Below are positions 6,430-6,500 of a stretch of 6,500 bases of DNA, one piece after another. A program made the position numbers and the translations under genes. The first letter of the stretch is position 1; every line of letters begins with the position of its first letter. Source of the DNA: Nitrospirota bacterium (lineage in GTDB: Bacteria > Nitrospirota > Nitrospiria > Nitrospirales > NS-4). The stretch is taken from the NCBI GenBank assembly GCA_005877565.1, contig VBOK01000105.1, forward strand, positions 1-6,500, written 5' to 3'. The notes below the pieces were generated by a model. It did no database searches, was not told the DNA's origin, and worked only from the letters and a program-made list of their open reading frames with translations.

Positions 6430-6500
6430 ATGGCACCGTTCTCCAAGGGGTTTCTGGCGCAACGGCTAAGCGGGCTGACAGCCCGGGTCCGGCATGCCTT
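6430..6500 (+). CDS. 5' end of an unidentified gene (partial)
   Basis: From ATG 6430 the frame is open to the window edge (23 complete codons): MAPFSKGFLAQRLSGLTARV and onward. A GTG two codons earlier (6424) is an alternative start. The support is positional: a strong promoter lies just upstream, giving a leader of about 29 nt. Only a weak purine-rich stretch (around 6422-6427) could act as ribosome binding site. The visible residues are basic and amphipathic with no signal peptide or known motif, so the family cannot be named. It has its own promoter and need not belong to the pdh-lipA unit. Confidence 0.5.
   Translation, partial: MAPFSKGFLAQRLSGLTARVRHA

Noticed and set aside
1..6500. A novel multi-gene system, CRISPR array or mobile element
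   Set aside because: Nearly all of the window is explained by fusA, pdhABC and lipA; no repeat array, transposase, integrase or unknown gene cluster is visible.

Overview
This is a GC-rich, gene-dense bacterial stretch with every convincing gene on the + strand. The protein sequences are clearly bacterial, but nothing here fixes the taxon. A GC-rich Nitrospira-like or other deep-branching environmental lineage is my guess, at low confidence. The dissected promoters are of the ordinary sigma70 type.

Layout. Positions 1-98 hold the 3' end of an unidentified gene, followed by a hairpin that may terminate it (111-147). A strong promoter (197-225) opens a leader of about 145 nt in front of fusA (377-2461), which encodes a full-length elongation factor G. 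A second unit follows after 46 nt: pdhA (2508-3473), pdhB (3470-4447), pdhC (4452-5600) and lipA (5597-6369). These genes overlap by 4 nt or are 4 nt apart, as in a translationally coupled operon. The last gene, lipA, is broken. A near-consensus promoter whose -35 box overlaps the lipA stop (6366-6394) then starts another gene that runs off the right edge.

How the genes work together. PdhA/PdhB form the two-subunit E1 of a pyruvate dehydrogenase-type complex. PdhC is the E2 acyltransferase with one lipoyl domain, and LipA inserts the sulfurs that turn the octanoyl group on that domain into lipoate. The operon therefore pairs a lipoylated enzyme with the enzyme that matures its cofactor. E3 (dihydrolipoamide dehydrogenase) and the octanoyltransferase LipB are not in the window. 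FusA is a separate housekeeping unit.

Main points of interest. (1) lipA carries an internal deletion of roughly 115 nt plus a frameshift. Both halves meet exactly on a shared heptamer (gagactg, 5998-6004), which points to deletion or assembly collapse between short direct repeats. (2) pdhA starts with GTG at the position where a transcript from an extended -10 box would begin, so it may be leaderless. (3) The last promoter has a C8 run inside its 17-nt spacer, an arrangement known from phase-variable promoters. I found no CRISPR array, mobile element, tRNA, rRNA or novel multi-gene system.
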